Source: Tatumella citrea
GTDB lineage: Bacteria; Pseudomonadota; Gammaproteobacteria; Enterobacterales; Enterobacteriaceae
Direction: 5' to 3'
Length of the DNA stretch: 64,000 nucleotides
Assembly (NCBI RefSeq): GCF_002163585.1
Contig: NZ_CP015579.1
Location: 1,860,001-1,924,000 of the forward strand
The position numbers and the translations under genes were made by a program. Below the pieces are notes generated by a model. That model was given only the letters and a program-made list of their open reading frames with translations. It was not told where the DNA came from and searched no databases. This document shows, in pieces, positions 26,271-34,089 of the stretch (the first letter of the stretch is position 1; each line of letters opens with the position of its first letter).

Positions 26271-28433
26271 TTAACGAAATGCGTAACTGACGTTCATCCC
26301 GACACCGTAATTACGACCGGGTGCAGGTTCGTAGTAACGGCCATTACTTTCATCGACAATGACTGAACCTACGTATTTCTTATTAAACAGGTTATCGACG
26401 GTCCCGGAAACATCGATGGTCCAGTTCTGTACCAGCCACTTGTAGCCGGTGTTCAGTGAGGTAATGGTATACGCCGGAGCACTGACTGTGTTCTGGTCAT
26501 TGGCTTCAATATGACTCATATAGCGAATATCGGCACCCGCATACCAGCCCGATTCAGGCGCATATTCCAGACCTGCATAAGCCATATTTTTGGCAATTCC
26601 CGGAATCCGGTTACCGGTACAGTCTGCTTTAGTACAGCTGTTACTCAGGTAACGGGCATCCAGCAAGGTCCAGGCCATTTTCAGCTGCCAGTTTTCGGCA
26701 AGCTGCTGTTCTAAGCCCAGTTCCAGACCACGACGCCTGGTTTTACCAGCATTCGTATAAGTGGAACGACCATCGGTATTGGTATCGGCCACAATTTCAT
26801 TTTTAGTATCGGTCTGGAACACCGCAGCGGTTAACAGACCATAGCCAATCCGTTTTTTGGTTCCCCATTCAATCGTTTTATTGGTGGAGGGCTTAAGACC
26901 GAGATTGAGACCGCTCTTACCGTCAGGGCGATAAGAAAGTTCGGTGATAGTCGGAGTCTCGAAGCCTTTACCGGCAGACAGATAGGTATTCCAGCTGTCA
27001 TCAATGGCGTATTTCAGGGAAGCGGCCGGCAGCCATTGGTGATAACGGGTACTGCCACTGTCATCGCCATTCGACAGATAATGGTCATGAGAAGAGAAAC
27101 TGACGCTGCTATAACGCAATCCGGCATCCAGCGACCACTGACTGGAAAGCTGCCAGGCTGTTTGCAGATAAGGGTCGAGGTTCCACATCTTGTTATTTTC
27201 GTTACGCCGCAAATCACCTTCTTCCCCGTAATCCTGGATGCCGGTGGATGTAGTGGTGTAGTTGTTATAACCTTTGCGTAACTCTGTCATGGTTTCATAA
27301 TCCAGCCCGCCAGTAATACTTAACGGGATGCTGAATAATGTATCGCGATGCGTCCAGCGGGTATCAATACCCTGATAATGGCGGGTTAGGTCAATAACGC
27401 TACCTGGGTAACCTATATAGTCGGTTTTGGTGCTCTTTGGAATAGACTGATACTGTACGGTGCTACGAATGCCCGCATAAGTCATCACACTCAGATCATC
27501 ATTATCACCAAAGGATCGTACGTAATGCAGCCCTGCCTGGGTCTGGTCAACTGACTTACGGGCATTGTACAGGTCCACATTAGAGGCGACCTGTTTTGGA
27601 TTAGCCTTCCACATATCGGGGGTCAGTCCGCCCGGATCATAAGCGTTGATATGTACAGTATTAAACAGCAGGGTCAGGGTGCTATCGTCGTCAATCCGGA
27701 CTCCCAGCCGGGCATTCGCCAGATTTTTCGATGCACTGCTGTGATTTCGATAACCATGAGTGGTAAAGCGGGAAACCGAAGCCGTGTAATCCACATCCCC
27801 GGCATGGGTTCCGTCACCTACCGAACCGCTGGCTTTCATACTGTTACGCCAACTACCATAGCTGCCATACCAACTGCCTACTGAGATGGTATCCGGTTTT
27901 TCTCCTTTCTGAGTGACAACATTAATCACTCCTCCGGAACTGTTGCCATACAGGGCAGAGAACGGGCCGCGCAACACATCAACATGGTCGATAGTGGTGA
28001 TATCGATATTAGATGTCTGTCCCTGGCCATCCGGCATAGTCGCAGGAATACCATCGACATAAATACGCAAGCCGCGGACACCAAACGTCGAACGGGCGCC
28101 AAAACCGCGCACCGATAGTTGCAGATCCTGTGCATAATTTTGCCGGTTAAGGATTTGCAGACCCGGAATGCCGGCAAGCCCTTCAGATAAATTCACCTGT
28201 GGTGCTGCCTGGCGCATCTCGTCGCCATAGGCCACGCTGACGGCCGCCGGAGTGTCCAGTTCAGACAACCCGGTCGACCCGGGGATCGCCGTGACAATCA
28301 TCGTCGGTGACTTATCATGTTTTGTCTGGCTGACTGACGTCGTGGTTGTGGTAGTCGCCGCCATAACGCTGGCCGGTAATAATACCGGTAACATCAGCGT
28401 GGCTTTAAGCTGTGGTAATTTAATAATTTTCAT
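26271..28433 (-). CDS. pqqU: TonB-dependent outer-membrane PQQ receptor PqqU (YncD)
   Basis: An outer-membrane beta-barrel receptor that imports pyrroloquinoline quinone with TonB energy in E. coli. The 720-residue product has a signal peptide ending at SVMAA, a TonB box-like TMIVTA, and a plug domain with LSEGLAGIPGLQILNRQNYAQ, then GFGARSTFGVRGLR, then IPATMPDGQGQ. The barrel ends in ESNGRYYEPAPGRNYGVG. Similarity to E. coli YncD runs end to end. The nearby pqqABCDEF operon means this cell both makes and imports PQQ. It has a structured leader at 28462-28500. Confidence 0.94.
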   Translation of the reverse strand: MKIIKLPQLKATLMLPVLLPASVMAATTTTTTSVSQTKHDKSPTMIVTAIPGSTGLSELDTPAAVSVAYGDEMRQAAPQVNLSEGLAGIPGLQILNRQNYAQDLQLSVRGFGARSTFGVRGLRIYVDGIPATMPDGQGQTSNIDITTIDHVDVLRGPFSALYGNSSGGVINVVTQKGEKPDTISVGSWYGSYGSWRNSMKASGSVGDGTHAGDVDYTASVSRFTTHGYRNHSSASKNLANARLGVRIDDDSTLTLLFNTVHINAYDPGGLTPDMWKANPKQVASNVDLYNARKSVDQTQAGLHYVRSFGDNDDLSVMTYAGIRSTVQYQSIPKSTKTDYIGYPGSVIDLTRHYQGIDTRWTHRDTLFSIPLSITGGLDYETMTELRKGYNNYTTTSTGIQDYGEEGDLRRNENNKMWNLDPYLQTAWQLSSQWSLDAGLRYSSVSFSSHDHYLSNGDDSGSTRYHQWLPAASLKYAIDDSWNTYLSAGKGFETPTITELSYRPDGKSGLNLGLKPSTNKTIEWGTKKRIGYGLLTAAVFQTDTKNEIVADTNTDGRSTYTNAGKTRRRGLELGLEQQLAENWQLKMAWTLLDARYLSNSCTKADCTGNRIPGIAKNMAYAGLEYAPESGWYAGADIRYMSHIEANDQNTVSAPAYTITSLNTGYKWLVQNWTIDVSGTVDNLFNKKYVGSVIVDESNGRYYEPAPGRNYGVGMNVSYAFR

Positions 28434-28761
28434 TGTTGAAAGGCTCGCAAAAAGTTTATGCGTAGCAGGAAAAATTCCCCCTAAAGAAAGGGAATGCTAC
28501 CTCTTTTTATTACACTTGTTAAAGTGTAATCGGTTTTATTTAAAAAAAACGGCGAACATCTAAACAGGATTGTCAGCATCTGGCTGAATATTATTAAATT
28601 TTACCAACCTGATTCAGAAAGAAAGTTCTTATTAATAATAAATGTATGGTTATATTAAGACACACTAATTATATGTATTTGCCGGATAAATATCCCACAG
28701 GTAACATGTAATAAACATTTCCGGACATTATCGGGAAATATTATCCATTAACGGGGGTCAG
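28434..28761. other. Divergent promoter region of pqqU and the HIBADH-family gene
   Basis: A 328-base AT-rich intergenic region. It contains the hairpin at 28462-28500 close to pqqU and a TTATTAATAA palindrome at 28629-28638. I see no convincing Fur box despite the receptor gene. No coding frame was recognised. Confidence 0.5.
28462..28500 (-). promoter_or_regulatory. Hairpin in the pqqU leader
   Basis: GTAGC/GCTAC and ATTCCC/GGGAAT stack into an 11-bp stem with a 7-base one-sided bulge and a 10-base loop. It ends about 30 bases before the pqqU start codon, inside the likely untranslated leader. It could attenuate or control translation; it matches no riboswitch I know. Confidence 0.45.
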
Positions 28762-29634
28762 ATGAGTCAACAACCGAAAGTATCCGTACTGGGATTAGGC
28801 GCGATGGGGCATGCATTTGCCGCGAACCTGCTGAAAAAAGGCTTTGCTGTTCGCGGATGGAACCGAAGCCCGGGTAAGGGTGATGATCTGGTCGCCAGTG
28901 GATTACTGCAGGCGGCATCCGTCAGCGAGGCAGTCAGTGATACAGAGGTAGTCATTGCGATGCTTTCTGACGGTGAAACGACATTAGCGGTGGTTAAACA
29001 GGCTGCAGCGGCTCTGCCACCGAAAGCGACGCTTTGCCAGATGGGAACTATCGGGGTGGAAGCGACCCAACAAATTCAGGATTATCTGGCTGAACACCGC
29101 CCGGACGTATTGCTGCTGGATGCACCCGTCTCAGGGACCAAAGCTCCGGCGGAAAATGCACAGATTACTATCTTCGCCAGCGGTGATCGCAGCCGTGCCG
29201 CAGCGGCTGAAACAGTTTTTGCAGCTATCAGTAAAGGGACGTTGTGGCTGGGCGACACTGGCGCCGGGTCTAAAATGAAACTGGTGGTAAACAGCTGGCT
29301 GATTGGTTTAATGCAAAGCCTGGCCGAAAGTGAGTTACTGGCTGAGTCATTCGGTTTTACTCCGGACGACCTCTGGCAGGCGCTGGAGGGCGGACCACTG
29401 GCCCCGGGTTATGCCAAAGTGAAGTTGCAGATGATCAGTAGCGGTGATTTTACCCCTCAAATGCAGCTGATCTGGGCGCTAAAAGATGCACAGCTGGCAG
29501 TAGAAGCGGGTAATGCGAAACAATTGCCCGCCCTGACCAATATCACCAGTCTGTGGCAGCAGGCAGTGGATGACGGATTTGGTGAGCAGGATCTGGCCGT
29601 TATTAGTCAGTTTCTGGCTAACCGCAGTAAATAA
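28762..29634 (+). CDS. NAD(P)-dependent oxidoreductase, 3-hydroxyisobutyrate dehydrogenase family
   Basis: A 290-residue beta-hydroxyacid dehydrogenase. The N-terminal Rossmann motif is VLGLGAMGHAFAANLLKKG. The substrate-binding DAPVSGTKAPAENAQITIFASG is present, and the catalytic Lys sits in GAGSKMKLVVNSWLIG. The C-terminal half is the helical domain. Substrates in this family include 3-hydroxyisobutyrate, tartronate semialdehyde and succinic semialdehyde; this one is not resolved. A GGGGTC near the ATG could act as ribosome site. It is divergent from pqqU. Confidence 0.85.
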   Translation: MSQQPKVSVLGLGAMGHAFAANLLKKGFAVRGWNRSPGKGDDLVASGLLQAASVSEAVSDTEVVIAMLSDGETTLAVVKQAAAALPPKATLCQMGTIGVEATQQIQDYLAEHRPDVLLLDAPVSGTKAPAENAQITIFASGDRSRAAAAETVFAAISKGTLWLGDTGAGSKMKLVVNSWLIGLMQSLAESELLAESFGFTPDDLWQALEGGPLAPGYAKVKLQMISSGDFTPQMQLIWALKDAQLAVEAGNAKQLPALTNITSLWQQAVDDGFGEQDLAVISQFLANRSK

Positions 29635-29641
29635 TAGCACT

Positions 29642-29669
29642 CTGGCGAAGCCGGTAACGGCTTCGCCAG
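29642..29669 (+). terminator. Hairpin after the HIBADH-family gene
   Basis: CTGGCGAAGCC/GGCTTCGCCAG is a perfect 11-bp stem with a 6-base loop, 8 bases past the stop. No T tract follows. It probably stabilises or ends the transcript before the dipeptidase gene. Confidence 0.55.
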
Positions 29670-29692
29670 TGCCAGCAGCAATTTAATAGCGA

Positions 29693-30712
29693 ATGAATAT
29701 GTATATCGATGGTCACAATGATCTGCTGATGCAGTTATGGCTGAAATATCCCGATCAACCGGAAGCATTTTTTTTCGGTCACAATAGTGAAGGGCATCTG
29801 GATTATCAGCGGATAATGCGTGGCCGGTTAGGCGCTGCGTTATTTGCTATCTTTGTTCCTCCCGAAAGCTACGTTGCACAACATTTTCCCCATCGCTTGC
29901 CTGCCTTGCAGGATAAAGTGCAGGTGATGTGGCAACAACTGACTATTCTTGAGCGGTTGGAGCGTTTTTCCGCGGGCAGGGCGAAGATCTGCCGGACCGC
30001 AGCCGATCTGCAACAGTGCCTGCAGAATGGGGTTTTCGGGATGATTGCGCATATCGAAGGGGCTGATGCGCTGGATACTGATGGTGAGTTATTGCAGGCT
30101 TTTCAGCAAGCCGGAGTGCGAAGTTGTGGCCCGTTCTGGAATACCCCGAACGCTTTTGGTGAAGGTATTACCGGAAGTTTCCCGGGTTCCCCGGACAGCG
30201 GACCGGGGCTGACAGCTGATGGCATCAGGCTGATTCGTCAGTTGCAATCCCTGAAAATGTTAACTGATGTATCACATATGAATCAGCGGGCATTTTATGA
30301 TACTGCTCATTACAGTCAGCAGCCGCTGGTGGCGACCCATTCAAATGCCCATGCTCTTTGTCCGCAACCACGTAACCTGACCGATGAACAGTTAAAAGTC
30401 ATCGCACAGAGCGGTGGAATGGTGGGCGTGAATTTCGGCAACGCCTTTCTTCGGGCAGATGGCCGCAGAGATGAAAGTACCCCTCTGACAGAGATTACCC
30501 GCCATTTATGCTATCTGATCGATATCGCCGGAGAAGACCACGTCGGGTTCGGTTCCGACTTCGACGGTACTGCGGTACCGTTCTCTCTTAAAGATGTCAC
30601 CGGAATGACCCTTATAGAACAAAGCCTTTATGATGAAGGGGTTAGTGAAACGGTGGTCGGTAAAGTATGCCACGGTAACTGGTTACGAATTCTTAATCAT
30701 TTTCTGCAGTAA
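29693..30712 (+). CDS. Membrane dipeptidase family (M19) zinc peptidase
   Basis: A 339-residue metallopeptidase of the renal-dipeptidase family. The metal-binding elements are visible: DGHNDLL (His-x-Asp), MIAHIEGADAL (bridging Glu), VATHSNAHALCPQPRN (two His) and GFGSDFDG. No signal peptide is apparent, so it is cytoplasmic. It lies 153 bases before pqqA in the same direction. M19 genes are found beside pqq genes in some other bacteria, so a link to trimming PqqA-derived peptides is possible (inference). Either of the first two ATG codons may be the start. Confidence 0.85.
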   Translation: MNMYIDGHNDLLMQLWLKYPDQPEAFFFGHNSEGHLDYQRIMRGRLGAALFAIFVPPESYVAQHFPHRLPALQDKVQVMWQQLTILERLERFSAGRAKICRTAADLQQCLQNGVFGMIAHIEGADALDTDGELLQAFQQAGVRSCGPFWNTPNAFGEGITGSFPGSPDSGPGLTADGIRLIRQLQSLKMLTDVSHMNQRAFYDTAHYSQQPLVATHSNAHALCPQPRNLTDEQLKVIAQSGGMVGVNFGNAFLRADGRRDESTPLTEITRHLCYLIDIAGEDHVGFGSDFDGTAVPFSLKDVTGMTLIEQSLYDEGVSETVVGKVCHGNWLRILNHFLQ

Positions 30713-30747
30713 TGTGTAAAACCAGCCATCTTTTCATTGACCTTGGT

Positions 30748-30784
30748 TTGACATTGGCGCAACATTTGTCTGGCTGAAATGCAA
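30748..30784 (+). promoter_or_regulatory. Candidate regulatory element upstream of pqqA
   Basis: TTGACA (30748-30753) overlaps ATTGGCGCAACATT (30753-30766), followed after 10 bases by AAATGCAA (30777-30784). Both elements occur, directly joined, upstream of the MarA-like gene (15719-15740). Further down, TAGCCGGTATT and TAGCCGGTTTT (30809-30831) form a 12-bp-period direct repeat, and TACTAT near 30840 may be a -10. Confidence 0.5.
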
Positions 30785-30865
30785 ATGGCTGGTGGCTTAT
30801 GCTGCCGATAGCCGGTATTTTAGCCGGTTTTGTATCTTTTACTATGCAACATTGAGGTCAACATT

Positions 30866-30937
30866 ATGTGGAAAAAACCTGAATTTATCGATATGCGTCT
30901 GGGCATGGAAGTGACTCTGTACATTTCTAACCGTTAA
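30866..30937 (+). CDS. pqqA: PQQ precursor peptide PqqA
   Basis: A 23-residue ribosomal peptide, the substrate from which pyrroloquinoline quinone is made. The sequence begins MWKKPEFIDMRLGMEVTLY and contains the required Glu15-x3-Tyr19 pair that PqqE crosslinks. It is almost identical to Klebsiella PqqA. It was too short for ordinary gene finding. GAGG lies 11-14 bases before the ATG. A hairpin follows before pqqB. Confidence 0.97.
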   Translation: MWKKPEFIDMRLGMEVTLYISNR

Positions 30938-30955
30938 TTATTTCGGTTCCCCGAT

Positions 30956-30973
30956 GGCCGCCTGTGGGCGGCC
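30956..30973 (+). terminator. Attenuator hairpin between pqqA and pqqB
   Basis: GGCCGCC/GGCGGCC is a 7-bp GC stem with a TGTG loop, 19 bases past the pqqA stop. A T-poor sequence follows, so readthrough into pqqB is expected. Such a hairpin would let the substrate peptide be made in excess over the enzymes. Confidence 0.7.
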
Positions 30974-30999
30974 GTTATCGTTAAGTCAAAGAGTAATCT

Positions 31000-31917
31000 A
31001 TGTTTATCAAAGTGCTTGGCTCTGCTGCCGGCGGTGGTTTCCCGCAGTGGAACTGTAATTGCACCAACTGCAAAGGGCTGCGTGACGGTTCACTGAACGC
31101 CCATGCCCGCACCCAGTCTTCAATAATTATTAGTGATAATGGTGAAGACTGGGTGTTATGTAACGCATCCCCTGATATTTCACGACAAATCTTCCAGACC
31201 CCGGAGCTGATTAAACGGGATGTTCTGCGCGGGACTGCTATTGGCGATATTATTCTGACTGATAGTCAGATAGACCATACCACGGGTTTACTCAGTCTGC
31301 GTGAAGGTTGTCCGCACCGTGTGTGGTGTACCGATGAAGTCCATCAGGATTTAAGCACCGGCTTTCCGGTTTTCCCCATGCTGAAACACTGGAACGGCGG
31401 CCTGCAACACCATCCGGTCAGCCCGTTGCAACCGTTTCGAACTACGGTATGCAGCAGTCTGCAGTTTACTGCTGTACCTATACTCAGTAATGCGCCACCG
31501 TATTCCCCTTATCGCGATAAACCGCTGCCTGGTCATAATGTGGCTTTGTTTGTAGAAAACAGTGCCAATGGGAAAACCCTGTTTTATGCCCCGGGGCTGG
31601 GTGAACCGGATGAGGTGATTTTGCCGTGGCTGAAAAAAGCAGATTGCCTGCTGATTGACGGCACAGTGTGGCAGGATGATGAGTTGCTAAGCACCGGCGT
31701 GGGTAAAAACACCGGTCGTGCCATGGGGCATCTGGCGCTCTCTGAAGAACAGGGGCTGATGAGCCTGCTGGCAACCTTACCGGCAAGCCGAAAAATTCTT
31801 ATTCATATTAATAACACCAATCCAATCCTCAATGAGGACTCAGTTCAACGCCGGTTCCTGCAACAACAGGGAATTGAAGTGAGCTTTGACGGAATGGCTA
31901 TCCAGCTGCAGGATTAA
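31000..31917 (+). CDS. pqqB: PQQ biosynthesis protein PqqB
   Basis: A 305-residue metallo-beta-lactamase-fold protein, proposed to hydroxylate the tyrosine of the diamino-acid intermediate before ring closure. The N-terminal [20 protein letters not shown] and the metal-region [13 protein letters not shown] are family hallmarks. [12 protein letters not shown] and [12 protein letters not shown] follow. It lies 3 bases before pqqC. It is cytoplasmic and of normal length. Confidence 0.97.
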   Translation: MFIKVLGSAAGGGFPQWNCNCTNCKGLRDGSLNAHARTQSSIIISDNGEDWVLCNASPDISRQIFQTPELIKRDVLRGTAIGDIILTDSQIDHTTGLLSLREGCPHRVWCTDEVHQDLSTGFPVFPMLKHWNGGLQHHPVSPLQPFRTTVCSSLQFTAVPILSNAPPYSPYRDKPLPGHNVALFVENSANGKTLFYAPGLGEPDEVILPWLKKADCLLIDGTVWQDDELLSTGVGKNTGRAMGHLALSEEQGLMSLLATLPASRKILIHINNTNPILNEDSVQRRFLQQQGIEVSFDGMAIQLQD

Positions 31918-31920
31918 ACG

Positions 31921-32676
31921 ATGATCATTACATCAACACTGAATCGTGAGCAGTTTGAACAGGCTCTGCGTGATAAAGGTGCGTACTACCATATTCATCA
32001 TCCTTATCATATTGCGATGCATAACGGCGAAGCCACGCCGCAACAGATCCGTGGCTGGGTCGCTAACCGCTTTTATTACCAGACCAATATCCCGTTAAAA
32101 GATGCGGCCATCATGGCGAATTGTCCGGACCCGGCGACGCGACGTAAATGGGTACAACGTATTCTTGACCATGACGGTGATGCCGAACATGAAGGCGGTA
32201 TTGAAGCCTGGATGCAACTGGGTGAAGCGGTGGGGTTATCCCGCGAAGACCTGTTGTCTGATAAGCACGTATTACCGGGTGTCAGGTTTGCGGTGGATGC
32301 TTATGTGAATTTTGCCCGCCGGGCTAGCTGGGAAGAGGCTGCCTGTAGCTCGCTGACCGAATTGTTTGCTCCGCAAATTCACCAGTCGCGGCTGGACAGC
32401 TGGCCACAACATTATCCGTGGATCAAAGAGCAGGGATATTTCTATTTCCGCAGTCGTCTTAGTCAGGCTCGCCGTGACGTAGAACATGGCCTGGAACTGG
32501 CACTGGATTACTTTGATACTGCGGCAAAACAGAACCGAATGCTGGAAATACTACAGTTCAAACTGGATATTCTCTGGACCATGCTGGATGCCATGACAAT
32601 GGCCTATGCGCTTGACAGACCTCCGTACCACACAGTGACAGACCAACAGGCCTGGCACACAACCCGTCTGGTGTAA
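31921..32676 (+). CDS. pqqC: Pyrroloquinoline-quinone synthase PqqC
   Basis: A cofactorless oxidase of the haem-oxygenase-like all-helical fold. It performs the final eight-electron oxidation and ring closure to PQQ. At 251 residues it matches the Klebsiella enzyme. [37 protein letters not shown] and [14 protein letters not shown] carry the active-site His, Arg, Tyr and Glu residues. It sits between pqqB (3 bases) and pqqD (2 bases) in a compact operon. Confidence 0.97.
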   Translation: MIITSTLNREQFEQALRDKGAYYHIHHPYHIAMHNGEATPQQIRGWVANRFYYQTNIPLKDAAIMANCPDPATRRKWVQRILDHDGDAEHEGGIEAWMQLGEAVGLSREDLLSDKHVLPGVRFAVDAYVNFARRASWEEAACSSLTELFAPQIHQSRLDSWPQHYPWIKEQGYFYFRSRLSQARRDVEHGLELALDYFDTAAKQNRMLEILQFKLDILWTMLDAMTMAYALDRPPYHTVTDQQAWHTTRLV

Positions 32677-32678
32677 TA

Positions 32679-32960
32679 ATGACTACTCAATCTTCGGTGG
32701 TTAAATTTCGGCGCGGCTACCGGTTACAGTGGGAAGCCGCACAGGACTGTCATGTGATCCTCTACCCGGAAGGCATGGCGAAACTCAACGAAACCGCGGC
32801 TATGATCCTCGAACTGGTGGACGGTCAGCGCAGTGTGTTGCAGATAATTACTGAACTGAATCAGCGTTTTCCTGAAGCCGGTGGGGTAGACGACGATGTA
32901 ACCGATTTCCTGCAGGCTGCGGTGAAACAGAAATGGATAATGATGCATGAGTCTGAGTAA
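32679..32960 (+). CDS. pqqD: PqqA-binding chaperone PqqD
   Basis: A 93-residue RiPP recognition element that binds PqqA and presents it to PqqE. The winged-helix pattern is visible: [40 protein letters not shown] and VDDDVTDFL. It overlaps the start of pqqE by 14 bases, consistent with tight coupling of the two partners. Confidence 0.96.
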   Translation: MTTQSSVVKFRRGYRLQWEAAQDCHVILYPEGMAKLNETAAMILELVDGQRSVLQIITELNQRFPEAGGVDDDVTDFLQAAVKQKWIMMHESE

Positions 32961-34086
32961 ATCTGACATTAAAGCCCCTTTGTGGTTGCTGGCAGAACTG
33001 ACTTACCGTTGTCCGTTACAATGTCCGTATTGTTCAAACCCGCTGGATTTTGCCAGACAGAAAGAAGAACTGACCACCGAACAATGGCTGACGGTTTTCC
33101 GCCAGGCCAGAGAAATGGGCAGTGTGCAGCTGGGCTTCTCCGGCGGCGAGCCTCTGGTACGTAAAGATTTGGCGGAGCTGATTGCCGGCGCGCGCGAACT
33201 GGGTTTCTATACCAACCTGATCACTTCGGGTATTGGTCTGACTCATGAAAAACTGGATACCTTTGCTGAAGCCGGACTTGACCATATTCAGGTGAGTTTC
33301 CAGGCCAGTGATGAAACCCTGAATGCGGCTCTCGCCGGTTCAGAAAAGGCGTTTCATCAGAAACTTGAGATGGCAAAGGCTATCAAAGCGCACGGCTATC
33401 CGATGGTACTCAATTTTGTGTTACACCGTCACAATATTGACCAGATGGACCGGATCATCGAACTGTGCATTCAGCTGGAAGCCGATGATGTTGAACTGGC
33501 AACCTGTCAGTTTTATGGCTGGGCACAGCTTAACCGTGAAGGTCTGCTGCCAACCCGTGAACAGATTGCCAGAGCCGAAGCCGTGGTCGCGCGTTACCGT
33601 GAAAAGATGCGGGCAGAGGGGAATCTGACCAATCTGCTGTTTGTCACGCCAGACTATTATGAAGAACGGCCAAAAGGCTGTATGGGTGGCTGGGGGGCTA
33701 TCTTTATGAATGTCACCCCGGACGGTATGGCGCTGCCATGTCACAGTGCCCGACAGTTGCCGATTGAGTTTCCTTCGGTGCTGGATAATAGTCTGCAGCA
33801 TATCTGGTATAACTCCTTTGGTTTTAACCGCTACCGTGGCTATGACTGGATGCCGGAACCTTGCCGATCCTGTGATGAAAAAGAGAAAGATTTTGGCGGA
33901 TGTCGTTGCCAGGCATTTATGCTGACCGGTAATGCTGATAATGCAGACCCGGTATGCAGTAAATCGGCCCATCATGACAAAATTTTGCAGGCCCGCCGCG
34001 AAGCGGATTGCAGTGATATTAAGGTTTCCCAGCTGCGTTTTCGTAATCAGAGAAACTCTAAAGTGATTTTTACTTCTCAGGGTTAA
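32947..34086 (+). CDS. pqqE: PqqA peptide cyclase PqqE (radical SAM)
   Basis: A 379-residue radical SAM/SPASM enzyme forming the C-C bond between Glu and Tyr of PqqA. The SAM [4Fe-4S] ligands are C22, C26 and C29 in [10 protein letters not shown], followed by [13 protein letters not shown]. Auxiliary clusters are bound in the C-terminal SPASM region ([38 protein letters not shown]). The start lies within pqqD. Downstream pqqF follows after 3 bases. Confidence 0.97.
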   Translation: MSLSKSDIKAPLWLLAELTYRCPLQCPYCSNPLDFARQKEELTTEQWLTVFRQAREMGSVQLGFSGGEPLVRKDLAELIAGARELGFYTNLITSGIGLTHEKLDTFAEAGLDHIQVSFQASDETLNAALAGSEKAFHQKLEMAKAIKAHGYPMVLNFVLHRHNIDQMDRIIELCIQLEADDVELATCQFYGWAQLNREGLLPTREQIARAEAVVARYREKMRAEGNLTNLLFVTPDYYEERPKGCMGGWGAIFMNVTPDGMALPCHSARQLPIEFPSVLDNSLQHIWYNSFGFNRYRGYDWMPEPCRSCDEKEKDFGGCRCQAFMLTGNADNADPVCSKSAHHDKILQARREADCSDIKVSQLRFRNQRNSKVIFTSQG

Positions 34087-34089
34087 CCG

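Noticed and set aside
28434..28761. Fur box for the TonB-dependent receptor
   Set aside because: AT-rich stretches match the GATAAT-type consensus only by chance; PqqU transports PQQ, not iron.
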